Source: an uncultured Collinsella sp.
GTDB taxonomy: Bacteria > Actinomycetota > Coriobacteriia > Coriobacteriales > Coriobacteriaceae
Reading direction: 5' to 3'
DNA: 64,000 nucleotides
Assembly: GCA_900549745.1 (NCBI GenBank)
Contig: URPJ01000004.1
Coordinates: 1-64,000, forward strand
Shown here in pieces: positions 49,452-57,970 of the stretch (position 1 is the stretch's first letter; the number at the start of each line of letters is the position of its first letter). Position numbers and translations under genes: made by a program. The notes below the pieces were generated by a model that saw nothing but the letters and a program-made list of their open reading frames with translations, was not told the origin of the DNA and made no database searches.

Positions 49452-51401
49452 ATGGAGTCATCCGCCTACCCGATGCTCTTTAGCCCGATCAAGGTCGGTA
49501 CGACCGAGGTCAAGAACCGCGTCTTTATGCCGCCGGTATCCACGAACCTGGCCGATCATGGCTATGTGACCGACGACTTGGTCGACCACTACCGTGCCCG
49601 CGCCAAGGGCGGCGTGGGCCTGATCATCACCGAGGTCGTGACGGTCGAGCCCACCTATACCTATCTGCCGGGTGACATGTGCTGCTACGACGATACGTTT
49701 ATCCCCGGCTGGGAAAAGCTCGCCGCGGCCGTCCACGAGTACGGCTGCAAGATCATGCCGCAGCTCTTCCACCCCGCTTACATGGCCTTTAACATTCCGG
49801 GCACGCCGCGCCTGATCGCTCCGTCTTTTGTGGGCCCGTCCTATGCCCGCGAGGCACCGCGCCCCATCACGGTCGACGAGATTCACGAGCTCACGCATCA
49901 GTTTGGCGACGCTGCCGTTCGTATGCAGAAGGCTGGCGTCGATGGCGTTGAAGTCCATGCGGCACACGCCCACGGCATGCTCGGCGGCTTTTTGACTCCG
50001 CTCTACAACAAGCGTACCGACGAGTATGGTGGCTCGCTCGACGCCCGTATGCGCTTCTTGCTCGAGGTCATCGCCGAGATTCGTGAGCGCTGCGGCAAGG
50101 ACTTCATCATCGACGTTCGTATCTCGGGCGATGAGTACACCGATGGCGGCCTGACCCTCAACGACATGATCTATGTCTCGCGTCGCTTGGAGAAGGCCGG
50201 CGTCGACATGATTCACGTGTCGGGCGGCACCACCATCAAGCGCGGCTCCGCGATTCCCGCCGCCGGTACCCAGCAGGCCTCGCACGCCGCCTGCTCGCGC
50301 GAGATCAAAAAGCACGTCAACATTCCCGTCGCCACCGTCGGCCGTATCAACGAGGCCTGGATTGCCGAGGAGCTGATCGAGGACGGCGCTGCCGACATCT
50401 GCATGATGGGCCGCGCCAATCTGTGCGATGCCGAGTTCTGCAACAAGGCCGCTGCCGGCAACGCTGACGCCATCCGCCCCTGCATTGGCTGCCTGCGCTG
50501 CCTGAATGGCATTATGTTTGGCAAGCGCATCTCCTGCACCGTCAACCCGGACGTGGAGCGCGACGAGGCCGGCTACGAGCCTGCCGCCAAGGCCAAGAAC
50601 GTGCTCGTTGTGGGCGCCGGCCCCGCGGGCATGGAGGCGGCGTTCATTGCCGCCAAGCGCGGTCACAACGTGGTGCTCGTGGATAAGCAGGACGAGCCGG
50701 GCGGCGAGATGCGTATCGCGGCCGTTCCGCCAGCAAAGCAGGAGCTCACCCGCGTGATCAAGTATCAGTACCGTCGTCTGGCCGAGGCGGGCGTGAAGTG
50801 CATATTTGGCACCGAGCTTACTGCCGAGGACATTCAGCGCGACTATGCCGGCTATGAGGTCGTCCTGGCTTATGGCGCCGAGCCCATCGCTCCGGCCTTC
50901 ATGCAGGGCTTTAAGCAGGTTATGACGGCTGACGACCTGCTGGGTGGCAAGGCTTTCCCGGGCAAGAAGATCGTCATTGTGGGCGGCGGCACCGTTGGCT
51001 GCGAGACGGCAGATTACCTGGCCCCGCTGGTCAACGACCTGTCGCCGGCCAATCGCGATGTCACCGTCATCGAGATGACCAAGACGCTTGCCGCCAACGA
51101 GGGCGGTGCCGGTCGCGCGGTGCTCATCACGCGCATGCTCTCCAAGGGCGTTCATGTGCTGACAGAGGCCAAGGTGACCGAGATTACCGAGGACACTATC
51201 AGCTACGAAAAGGACGGCGAGGTCCACACCATCACCGGTGCCGATACGCTGGTGCTTGCCATGGGCTATCGTCCCAATACCAAGTTGGCCGACGACCTTG
51301 CCGCTGCCGGCGTTACCACCCACGTGCTGGGCGACGCCAACAAGTGCGGCAACATCCGCGATGCCATCGGCGATGGCTATAAGGTTGCCTGCGAGCTCTA
51401 G
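49452..51401 (+). CDS. Old-yellow-enzyme-type NADH:flavin oxidoreductase (FMN, 4Fe-4S, FAD)
   Basis: 649 residues, ATG 49452 after GAAAGGA. The N-terminal TIM barrel (about 1-340) is OYE-like, with VEVHAAHAHGMLGGFLTPLYN (in parts VEVHAAHAHG and LTPLYNKRTDEYGGSL). Four Cys follow near 345-365 (CIGCLRCLNG, SCTVNP) for a 4Fe-4S cluster. The C-terminal half is an FAD/NAD-binding module (VVGAGPAGMEAAFIAA; VGGGTVGCETADYL). This is the family of 2,4-dienoyl-CoA reductase, enoate reductase and BaiCD/BaiH bile-acid enzymes. In gut Coriobacteriia many paralogues exist; the substrate cannot be read here. Monocistronic, terminated at 51433. Confidence 0.9.
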   Translation: MESSAYPMLFSPIKVGTTEVKNRVFMPPVSTNLADHGYVTDDLVDHYRARAKGGVGLIITEVVTVEPTYTYLPGDMCCYDDTFIPGWEKLAAAVHEYGCKIMPQLFHPAYMAFNIPGTPRLIAPSFVGPSYAREAPRPITVDEIHELTHQFGDAAVRMQKAGVDGVEVHAAHAHGMLGGFLTPLYNKRTDEYGGSLDARMRFLLEVIAEIRERCGKDFIIDVRISGDEYTDGGLTLNDMIYVSRRLEKAGVDMIHVSGGTTIKRGSAIPAAGTQQASHAACSREIKKHVNIPVATVGRINEAWIAEELIEDGAADICMMGRANLCDAEFCNKAAAGNADAIRPCIGCLRCLNGIMFGKRISCTVNPDVERDEAGYEPAAKAKNVLVVGAGPAGMEAAFIAAKRGHNVVLVDKQDEPGGEMRIAAVPPAKQELTRVIKYQYRRLAEAGVKCIFGTELTAEDIQRDYAGYEVVLAYGAEPIAPAFMQGFKQVMTADDLLGGKAFPGKKIVIVGGGTVGCETADYLAPLVNDLSPANRDVTVIEMTKTLAANEGGAGRAVLITRMLSKGVHVLTEAKVTEITEDTISYEKDGEVHTITGADTLVLAMGYRPNTKLADDLAAAGVTTHVLGDANKCGNIRDAIGDGYKVACEL

Positions 51402-51427
51402 TCACTCCCTTTGCACCAATCGATTGC

Positions 51428-51475
51428 AAAAAGCGGCGGCTGCCCTGTGTGTTGGGCAGCCGCCGCCTGCGTTTT
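51428..51475 (+). terminator. Terminator of the flavin oxidoreductase gene
   Basis: Perfect 13-bp stem GCGGCGGCTGCCC / GGGCAGCCGCCGC, then CTGCGTTTTG. Confidence 0.75.
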
Positions 51476-51502
51476 GCCAAAGAAAGATTATTGTCGGGCC
51501 CT

Positions 51503-51711
51503 AAATGCCTTTTGCTTCTGCTCCCTCCGCAATCATGTTGCGGTTATACACCAGGTGCAGATACATCGCGTCGTGCGCGGCGGTGGGATTGCGCGCGGCG
51601 ATGGCGTCGGCCACGCCACGGTGAGTGCGGATGGTCTCTTCGACGAGGTCGCCGCCATCCCAGGGCGGCTTCATGGAGTAGCGTCCGTACGCATCGAATT
51701 GCTCCTCTCAT
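51503..51711 (-). pseudogene. C-terminal remnant of a GntR (FCD) regulator
   Basis: Minus-strand translation gives about 68 codons including RYSMKPPWDGG, THRGVADAIAARNPTAAHD and AMYLHLVYN, ending in TAG at 51503. This is the last helices of an FCD-type GntR ligand domain. The reading frame closes at a TGA near 51715, and no DNA-binding domain remains. Beyond it begins unrelated sequence with a hairpin. Confidence 0.65.
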
Positions 51712-51724
51712 AGATGTGCGGCAC

Positions 51725-51761
51725 AAAGAGCTCCGAGTTCATACGAGCTCGGGGCTCTTTT
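51725..51761. terminator. Terminator-like hairpin
   Basis: AGAGCTCCGAG pairs with CTCGGGGCTCT, followed by TTTT on the plus strand. Confidence 0.55.
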
Positions 51762-51782
51762 CGTTTGGATTGCAGGCGTATT

Positions 51783-51919
51783 GACAGACGAAAACTGTCT
51801 GCGTCCGATATTGAGCCATACGAAAGCGAAATTACGCGTCTTGATTCCGTACGCAAATCAAGACGAAAACCGTTTGCGTCTTGGATAAATCAATACGCAA
51901 ACGGTTTTCGTCTTATAAT
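51783..51919 (+). promoter_or_regulatory. Operator cluster and promoter of the AlbA-type gene
   Basis: Bases 51860-51879 and 51895-51914 are a perfect 20-bp inverted repeat (AAGACGAAAACCGTTTGCGT and complement) with a 15-nt spacer. The right arm runs into the -10 box TATAAT (51914-51919). A diverged half copy, AGACGAAAACTGTCTGCGTC, lies at 51786-51805, and GTCTTGATT / AATCAAGAC frames 51838-51864. Autoregulation by the downstream protein or by a lost neighbour is likely. Confidence 0.65.
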
Positions 51920-51956
51920 ACGGTTATGAATGGTACGAAACGAGGGGGTTGTGCAT

Positions 51957-53210
51957 ATGGTTGTTAGAGAGAGCCCTACAGTCGAATACAAGGAAAGCGT
52001 TACGCCGACGTTTCTTAAAACGGTGAGCGCCTATGCAAACTATGGGACGGGCAAGATTGAGTTTGGCGTTGATGACGAGGGCGTGGTTGTCGGCCTTGCA
52101 GATCCGGTCGCAGAGTGTCTCCGCATCGAGAACATGATTAATGACAGCTTGGACCCCGCTCCCCGTTACACGCTCGAGCCCGATGAGAAACACGGGACCG
52201 TAATCCTTACGGTTTATGAGGGGCAGGACAAACCCTATCGAAGCAAGGGAAAGGCCTACAGGCGAAACGATTCGGCAACGGTGGAGGTCGACCGGTTTGA
52301 GTATGGCAGGCTGACGCTCGAAGGCAGCAACGTAACGTTCGACGCGCTCACGTCGGCTCGCCAGGACTTGGGCTTTCATACGCTCGAGCATAAGTGTGTT
52401 GAACACCTCGGCATTTCCGAGTTAACGCCGGATATCATGCGTACGCTCCGCTTGCTCGGCAAGGATGGCTATACCAATGCCGCGGCGATTTTGGCGGATA
52501 AGAATGATTTTCCGGGCATCGACTGCGTCCGTTTTGGCGATACCGAGGATGTGATCTTGGATCGCGAGACGGCGACAAATGTATCCGCAATTGAGCAGGT
52601 GGACAGGGCGGTAGCTATGTTTGCACGCTACTACCGTTATGAGCGTATCGAAGGGATGGAGCGCGTCCAAACCGATCGAATTCCTCTCGAGGCGTTTCGC
52701 GAAGCTGTCGCAAATGCTTTGGTGCATCGGACGTGGGACGTTCGAGCGAACGTTCAAATTGCCCTGTACGATGATCGCGTCGTTGTGACCTCTCCTGGAT
52801 CGCTGCCCGCCGGTTTGACGACGGAACAATACCTGTATGGGCAGATATCCGTGCTCAGAAACCCCATCGTTGCAGAGGCCTTCTTAAAGCTGGATTACAT
52901 CGAGAAATTTGGTACGGGAATCGCGCGCATTAGACGTGCCTATCGCGATTCGATCAATCAACCAATTTTTGATGTTCGCGGCGGCATGGTGGCCGTCACA
53001 TTGCCCGTTACCGATGCTCTTGAAGGGTCCGAGGAAGAGGTCCAGGTTCTCAAAGCCTTGTCGGGCGGTCGAATTATGTCGCGAAGCGAGATTGAAAAAC
53101 AGACGGGGCTGAGCCGCATGCGGACGTTGGCGGCACTCGAATCTCTGCTTGAACGGAATGCAATCGTAAGGCAGGGAACCGGGCGGGCCACGAAATACGA
53201 GCGCTCATAG
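51957..53210 (+). CDS. AlbA_2/Schlafen-type regulator with ATPase-like and winged-helix domains
   Basis: 417 residues, ATG 51957 after AGGGGG. Order of parts: an AlbA_2 (Schlafen) domain with ESPTVEYKES and GTGKIEFGVDDEGVVVGL; a middle region; the HATPase_c_4-type C-terminal module with LVHRTWDVRANVQIALYDDR, SPGSLPAGL and EKFGTGIARIRRAY; and a winged helix near 360-417 (SRSEIEKQTGLSRMRTLAAL). Such proteins are transcriptional regulators or stress/defence-linked factors. It sits alone among hairpin-rich DNA and behind a striking palindromic operator, so it may be autoregulated. Codon bias is less GC-rich than neighbours, hinting at acquisition. Confidence 0.85.
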   Translation: MVVRESPTVEYKESVTPTFLKTVSAYANYGTGKIEFGVDDEGVVVGLADPVAECLRIENMINDSLDPAPRYTLEPDEKHGTVILTVYEGQDKPYRSKGKAYRRNDSATVEVDRFEYGRLTLEGSNVTFDALTSARQDLGFHTLEHKCVEHLGISELTPDIMRTLRLLGKDGYTNAAAILADKNDFPGIDCVRFGDTEDVILDRETATNVSAIEQVDRAVAMFARYYRYERIEGMERVQTDRIPLEAFREAVANALVHRTWDVRANVQIALYDDRVVVTSPGSLPAGLTTEQYLYGQISVLRNPIVAEAFLKLDYIEKFGTGIARIRRAYRDSINQPIFDVRGGMVAVTLPVTDALEGSEEEVQVLKALSGGRIMSRSEIEKQTGLSRMRTLAALESLLERNAIVRQGTGRATKYERS

Positions 53211-53235
53211 TCAAAAAGAGCCATGGTACAAGACG

Positions 53236-53264
53236 GACCCCAAGCCAGCGTTGGCTTGGGGTCC
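53236..53264. terminator. Hairpin after the AlbA-type gene
   Basis: GGACCCCAAGCC pairs with GGCTTGGGGTCC; no clear T run. Confidence 0.55.
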
Positions 53265-53300
53265 GTTATATCCCGGATGGTAACGGGCCGATTATTGTCA

Positions 53301-53364
53301 AGTTATAGCAAAGTATAGCGACGTTCAGCAAAGTATAGTGAGATATAGCAAGCCGTATAGCGCG
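53301..53364. repeat. Three 20-bp tandem repeats
   Basis: AGCAAAGTATAG begins at 53307 and 53327, with a diverged unit at 53347 (AGCAAGCCGTATAG). The period is exactly 20 bp, about two helical turns. The function is unknown. Confidence 0.65.
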
Positions 53365-53380
53365 CCTTGATTATCAACCG

Positions 53381-53600
53381 TCCGTATTTCACAGCAACTT
53401 ATAACAGGCTCGAGGTACCAATTTGGGGTGCAGTAGTGCTGCGCCACGAAAAGGGCCTATCTACTACGTTTAAGCCGCAGGGGTCAACCATAGTCGGCTT
53501 TTTCGAAAATCGACAAGCTGTCTACCTGCGGTTTTGTTTTCACGGTTTTCGGTATGGCCGAGGCTATCCGTGTTAACGTAGTAGATGGGCCACTTTTGTG
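53381..53600. repeat. Large multi-branched inverted element with a family 3 fragment
   Basis: 53381-53400 is a diverged right half of the family 3 element. Bases 53445-53472 and 53573-53600 form an imperfect 28-bp outer stem containing TCTACTACGTTT / ACGTAGTAGA. Inside are CCGCAGG / CCTGCGG (53475-53481, 53525-53531) and CACGG / CCGTG (about 53541-53569), a three-way-junction shape. The 525 bp between the AlbA-type and GntR genes hold no gene. Confidence 0.65.
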
Positions 53601-53633
53601 ACAGGGGGGCCGATCTGCGGGCCAGGGTAGCTA

Positions 53634-53675
53634 AAAGAGCCCCGTCCCAAAAAGACTGATTGGGAGCTGGGGCGT
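53634..53675. repeat. Hairpin upstream of the GntR gene
   Basis: AGCCCCGTCCCAA pairs imperfectly with TTGGGAGCTGGGGC. It may insulate the GntR gene from upstream transcription. Confidence 0.5.
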
Positions 53676-53736
53676 GTCGATGCGATAGTATTACGTGGTG
53701 AAATTCGACAAACCGTGGGCTTCATCCGAGGGCTTT

Positions 53737-54429
53737 ATGGAACAACACCAGCATTATCAGAGCCTGCAAGACCAGGCATACAACGCATTGCGCTCCAAGA
53801 TCATCTATGCCGAGCTCAGGCCCGGCACGCGCCTTTCGGCGATTGGTCTGGAAAAGGAGACGGGAATCGGGCGCACGCCCATTCGCGAGTCCTTTGTGCG
53901 CCTGCGCGAGCAAGAGCTGGTGGAAACGCGTCCCAAGAGCGGCACCTACGTCTCTAAGATCAGCATGGAACACGCCGAGAATGCCTGTTTCTTGCGCGAG
54001 AAACTCGAAAGAAGCGTACTCATAAAATGCTGTTCGGCCGCTTCGTCCGAGCAAAAGCATCGGCTCGAGCAGATTCTTGCCGAGTCCGAGTCGCTCGACC
54101 ATAGCGAAACGCGTCGTTTCTTTGACCTGGACAACCTGTTCCATGAGACGTGTTTTGAGATTGCTGGCCGTCACATGCTGTGGGATTGGATGAAGAGCGT
54201 CAACACGCATTTTGAGCGATACAACTGGTTGCGTATGGTGTCGCAGGACCTGGATTGGGAGCCGATTCGCCGGCAGCATCGCCGGATTCTCGAGGCCATT
54301 AAGAGGGGCGATACCGACACGGCGAGCTATCTGGCAGAGACGCACTTGCATCTGATGCCCGAGGAGCAGGGCCCGGTTATCGCCTTGCATCCCGACTACT
54401 TTGAGCTGCCTAAAGACTCGTCAGTCTAG
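53737..54429 (+). CDS. GntR-family transcriptional regulator (FCD type)
   Basis: 230 residues from ATG 53737; GTG 53695 would add 14 residues without a better ribosome-binding site. The N-terminal winged helix has AYNALRSKIIYAELRPGTRLS, given as AYNALRSKII and LRPGTRL, with RTPIRESFVRLREQELVE. The FadR-like C-terminal domain (about 85-215) shows HETCFEIAGRH and RRQHRRILEAIKRGD, with His residues suited to metal-dependent effector binding. No obvious target is adjacent. Confidence 0.88.
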   Translation: MEQHQHYQSLQDQAYNALRSKIIYAELRPGTRLSAIGLEKETGIGRTPIRESFVRLREQELVETRPKSGTYVSKISMEHAENACFLREKLERSVLIKCCSAASSEQKHRLEQILAESESLDHSETRRFFDLDNLFHETCFEIAGRHMLWDWMKSVNTHFERYNWLRMVSQDLDWEPIRRQHRRILEAIKRGDTDTASYLAETHLHLMPEEQGPVIALHPDYFELPKDSSV

Positions 54430-54554
54430 TCCATCATCGCATCTGCTCGAGGCGCAAAAACGATGCCGCTCACCTACAGCGTTTTGCAACCGAGATTTTT
54501 AAAAAAATGCCTAAAATGGCTCAGACCGCCGACAATTGGGAAACGGGGTGCGTT

Positions 54555-55577
54555 ATGGCGCAGATGAGAATCAAGGACATTGCCGCCGAGGCGGGCGTGA
54601 GCCCGGCCACGGTCTCGCGCTATCTCAACAACCGCCCCGGGCAAATGACTGAGGAAACCCGTGCTCGCATCGCGGCGGTTATCGAGCGCACCGGCTATCG
54701 CCCGCGTGCCGCCGCGCGCAATCTACGCAGCTCGCGCACCAACCTCATCGGTGTGATCCTGGCCGACATCGCCAACCCATTCTCCAGCGCCATGCTCGAA
54801 GGGCTTTCCGTCAGCGCCGCCGCGCGCGGCTGCTCGCTCATGACGGCCATTAGCGGCAACGACCCCGCTAAGGAAGCGGAGTCGCTCACCAGGCTTATCG
54901 ATGCCGGCGTGGACGGCCTGGTCGTCAACACCTGCGGAGGCAATGACGAGGCGATCGCCGCGGCAGCGGGACGTCTGCCTGTTGTGCTGCTCGACCGCGA
55001 TGTTGCCGACGGCGGTGTCGATCTGGTGACATCTAACAACCGTGAGCTGGTCGCTGGCTTGGTAGACGAGCTCGCCGCCGCTGGCAGCGAGCGCCTGTGC
55101 CTGCTCACCGAGGCAAGCGACGACAGCCCCGTGCGTCGCGAGCGTGCCGAGGCCTTTGCCGACGAACTCTCGCGCCGCGGCCTGGCCGGCGAGGTCGTCA
55201 CCCTGGCCGACGGTGGTGCCACGGGCGTCGGCCGCTTGGACGAGACCATCCGCGGCTATGCAGGCAAAAAGCTCGGCCTCATTGCTGTCAACGGCCTGGT
55301 TTTCCTGCGTCTGACCGAGGCGCTGGCGCAGCTTGGTCCCTCGCTGCCGGCGGGGCTCAAAATCGCGACGTTTGACGACTACCCCTGGAACCATGTGCTC
55401 TTTGGCGGCGTGACCACGGCCGCGCAAGACACCCTTACCATCGCCGAGCGCGTGGTCGAGTGCCTCTCCGAGCGCATTGACGTTGTTACCACTACGGTGG
55501 GCGAGGCCGCAAAGCTGGCGCCCAAACGCATCGAGATTCCCGGCCACATCGAACATCGCGCATCAACCTCGCGCTAA
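54555..55577 (+). CDS. LacI-family transcriptional regulator
   Basis: 340 residues from ATG 54555; upstream in-frame ATG 54507 is less likely. The helix-turn-helix RIKDIAAEAGVSPATVSRYL with hinge LRSSRTNLIGVI is canonical. The periplasmic-binding-protein-like domain (about 60-335) has ADIANPFSSAMLEGL and FDDYPWNHVLFGGVTT. Sugar uptake genes are the usual targets, but none adjoins; glnA follows after 134 bp. Confidence 0.9.
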   Translation: MAQMRIKDIAAEAGVSPATVSRYLNNRPGQMTEETRARIAAVIERTGYRPRAAARNLRSSRTNLIGVILADIANPFSSAMLEGLSVSAAARGCSLMTAISGNDPAKEAESLTRLIDAGVDGLVVNTCGGNDEAIAAAAGRLPVVLLDRDVADGGVDLVTSNNRELVAGLVDELAAAGSERLCLLTEASDDSPVRRERAEAFADELSRRGLAGEVVTLADGGATGVGRLDETIRGYAGKKLGLIAVNGLVFLRLTEALAQLGPSLPAGLKIATFDDYPWNHVLFGGVTTAAQDTLTIAERVVECLSERIDVVTTTVGEAAKLAPKRIEIPGHIEHRASTSR

Positions 55578-55652
55578 CCATTCGTTCGCAACTGCCTGTT
55601 CACACACGTTTTTTGAGCGCTTGATACGCTTTAACCCTGCGGAAACATTTTT

Positions 55653-55672
55653 CTGCGATAGTATCTGCGATA
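55653..55672 (+). promoter_or_regulatory. CTGCGATA direct repeat upstream of glnA
   Basis: CTGCGATA occurs at 55653-55660 and 55665-55672, period 12. It lies 40-60 bp before the glnA start and might be bound by the GlnR-like regulator encoded downstream. Not a consensus GlnR box. Confidence 0.3.
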
Positions 55673-55711
55673 TAGACCAGTCGAAACCCGCCCGAAAGAA
55701 AGGGGAGCGAC

Positions 55712-57049
55712 ATGAACCAGCAGAACATCGATTACGTACTCCGCTCCGTAGAGCAGCGTGACATCCGCTTTGTACGTCTGTGGTTTGTCGACATTCTCGG
55801 CCGCCTCAAGAACTTTGCCATTAGCCCCGAGGACCTCGAGGTCGCTTTTGAGGAGGGTATTGGCTTTGACGGCTCCGCCATCGAGGGCTTTGCCACGCCC
55901 GAGGAAGCCGACATGTTGGCGTTCCCCGATGCTTCGACCTTCCAGATTTTGCCGTGGCGCCCGAGCCACAACGGCGTCGCCCGCGTGTTCTGCGATGTGT
56001 GCACCCCCGACCGCAAGCCCTTCGCCGGCGATCCGCGCGATGCGTTGCGCCGCATGTTCTATAAGGCCGAGAAGGCTGGCTACCTGCTCAACGTGGGTGC
56101 CGAGCTGGAGTATTACTACTTCCCCGACGAGCACACCCCCGAGCCGCTCGACAACGTGGGCTACTTCGATCTTTCGGTGAGCGATGCCGCTCGCGACCTG
56201 CGTCGCAACACGGTCCTCACGCTCGAGAAGATGTCCGTGCCCGTGGAGTACACCTTCCACGCTGCCGGTCGCTCGCAGCACGGTATGAGCCTGCGCCATG
56301 CCGAGGCCCTGAGCATGTCCGACGCCATCACCACGGCCAAGCTCATCATTAAGCAGCAGGCCTACGAGAGCGGTTGCCACGCCTCCTTTATGCCCAAGCC
56401 GTTGGCGGGTGAGGATGGCAGTGCTATGTTCCTGTGCCAGTCGCTGTTCGACCACGACGGCAACAACGTCTTTTGGGGCGAGGACGACGAGAAGTATCAC
56501 CTCTCCGATATCGCCAAGCACTACATGGCCGGCATTCTGGCACACGCGCGCGAGATCAGCGCTATCACTAACCCCACGGTCAACTCGTACAAGCGCATCA
56601 CCACGGGCGGCGACTCCGTGCCGCAGTACGCCACGTGGGGCCTGCGCAACCGCGCGAGCATGGTCCGCATCCCGGTCTACAAGCCCGGCAAGCAGCTGTC
56701 CACGCGCATCGAGCTGCGCAGTCCCGACCCCATGGCCAATCCGTACCTGGTCAACGCCGTCACGCTGGCGGCTGGTCTGGACGGCATCGAGCGCAAGCTG
56801 GAACTCCCGCCCGAGGCCACGGCCGAGACGCTCAAGCTCACCGACCGCCAGATGCTCGAGGCCGGCTACACGCCGCTGCCGCGCTCGCTCAAAGAGGCAC
56901 TTGACGTGTTTGAGGACTCGCAGTTTATGAAGGATGCCCTCGGCGAGCACATCCACAGCTTCTTCCTCAAAAAGAAGCGTGACGAGTGGCATAAGTTTGA
57001 GTCTACGATCACCGAGTGGGAGATCAAGCACTACCTGGCGAACTCCTAA
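55712..57049 (+). CDS. glnA: Glutamine synthetase, type I
   Basis: ATP-dependent amination of glutamate; dodecameric cytosolic enzyme of 445 residues, the length of the GSI-alpha group. ATG 55712 follows AAGGGGAG. Signatures: GFDGSAIEGFA, the metal/glutamate site GAELEYYYFP, AGRSQHGMS, NPTVNSYKRI and the C-terminal RSPDPMANPYL. The regulator encoded 51 bp downstream resembles the GlnR group, which fits nitrogen control of this gene. Confidence 0.95.
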   Translation: MNQQNIDYVLRSVEQRDIRFVRLWFVDILGRLKNFAISPEDLEVAFEEGIGFDGSAIEGFATPEEADMLAFPDASTFQILPWRPSHNGVARVFCDVCTPDRKPFAGDPRDALRRMFYKAEKAGYLLNVGAELEYYYFPDEHTPEPLDNVGYFDLSVSDAARDLRRNTVLTLEKMSVPVEYTFHAAGRSQHGMSLRHAEALSMSDAITTAKLIIKQQAYESGCHASFMPKPLAGEDGSAMFLCQSLFDHDGNNVFWGEDDEKYHLSDIAKHYMAGILAHAREISAITNPTVNSYKRITTGGDSVPQYATWGLRNRASMVRIPVYKPGKQLSTRIELRSPDPMANPYLVNAVTLAAGLDGIERKLELPPEATAETLKLTDRQMLEAGYTPLPRSLKEALDVFEDSQFMKDALGEHIHSFFLKKKRDEWHKFESTITEWEIKHYLANS

Positions 57050-57099
57050 TCGCGCTGGCTTGTTCCAGTACGATTGAGCTCATTTCTTTGGAGGCCGAT

Positions 57100-57762
57100 A
57101 TGTCCGAAAAGAGTGCCCTGTTCATGGCGCGCACGACGCGCTTCCACGAGTTTGCCCGCAGCTTGACGACCACCCTGGGTGTCGAGGTGAGCCTGGCTAC
57201 TCCCGATTCGCCGACTGCGGCGCACGACTTTGACCTGCTGATCCTCGATTCCGATGGCATCCGCAGCGACCGCATCGATCAGATTGCCAAGTGGCTTGAC
57301 GATCGCGGCGGCGTCCCCATGTTGGTGATCGTCGACGATGAGGCGCTCGGCACCCTGCGCCTGCCCAATCACGCGCATGCCGACTTTGTGTGCCCCACGG
57401 CGACGCCCAACGAGCTCAAGGCTCGCGCGCAGCGCTTGATGGGCGAGGAGGAGACCGTTACCGCCGACGATGTGCTCAACATCGATAACCTCGAGATCAA
57501 CCTGGCTACCTACCAGGTGACGCTCGATGGCGAGCCCATCGACCTGACGCTGATGGAGTACTCGCTGCTGAGCTTTTTGGCGACGCATCCCAACCGTGCC
57601 TACAGCCGCGAGGTACTGCTGCACCGCGTGTGGGGCTTTGAGTACTGTGGCGGTACGCGTACCGTCGACGTGCACATCCGACGCATCCGCTCCAAGGTGG
57701 GCCCGCAGATCGCGGCACACATCACCACCGTCCGCGGCGTGGGCTATCTGTTTAAGGACTAG
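57100..57762 (+). CDS. Atypical OmpR-type regulator, GlnR-like
   Basis: 220 residues from ATG 57100 behind TTGGAGG. The C-terminal winged helix (about 125-220) is standard: LTLMEYSLLSFLATHPNRAYSR, given as LTLMEYSLL, then LLHRVWGFEYCGGTRTVDVH and RGVGYLF. The receiver-like N-terminus is degenerate. The acidic pair after strand 1 is missing, the Lys of the KPF motif is replaced (CPTATPN), and only an Asp in LLILDSDG remains. Such phosphorylation-independent receivers are typical of actinobacterial GlnR. Lying directly after glnA without a kinase gene supports a role in nitrogen control. Confidence 0.8.
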   Translation: MSEKSALFMARTTRFHEFARSLTTTLGVEVSLATPDSPTAAHDFDLLILDSDGIRSDRIDQIAKWLDDRGGVPMLVIVDDEALGTLRLPNHAHADFVCPTATPNELKARAQRLMGEEETVTADDVLNIDNLEINLATYQVTLDGEPIDLTLMEYSLLSFLATHPNRAYSREVLLHRVWGFEYCGGTRTVDVHIRRIRSKVGPQIAAHITTVRGVGYLFKD

Positions 57763-57766
57763 ATTT

Positions 57767-57803
57767 CCACCACGAAGGGGACAGGCACCTTCGTGGTGGT
57801 TTT
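57767..57803 (+). terminator. Terminator of glnA and the GlnR-like gene
   Basis: Perfect 12-bp stem CCACCACGAAGG / CCTTCGTGGTGG with TTTT. Confidence 0.8.
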
Positions 57804-57917
57804 GACGCAGGCGCGGGTTCCTCTCGAATCTGCAGCAGAACTTAAGCCTTCCTAAAAGATTGCGTTCTCATACACGTTCGCCCGCATATTGGGGTACAAC
57901 TCAACGTGAACAATGAT

Positions 57918-57951
57918 GGCCCGCCACATGTTTGGCGGGCCTTTGGTTATT
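57918..57951 (+). promoter_or_regulatory. Terminator-like hairpin in the htrA leader
   Basis: GGCCCGCCA (57918-57926) pairs with TGGCGGGCC (57933-57941), followed by a T-rich tract, just 20 bp before the htrA start. A TACAAC -10-like box lies at 57895. The arrangement parallels htpG. Confidence 0.5.
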
Positions 57952-57970
57952 TGACGAAAGGATCGCAGCT

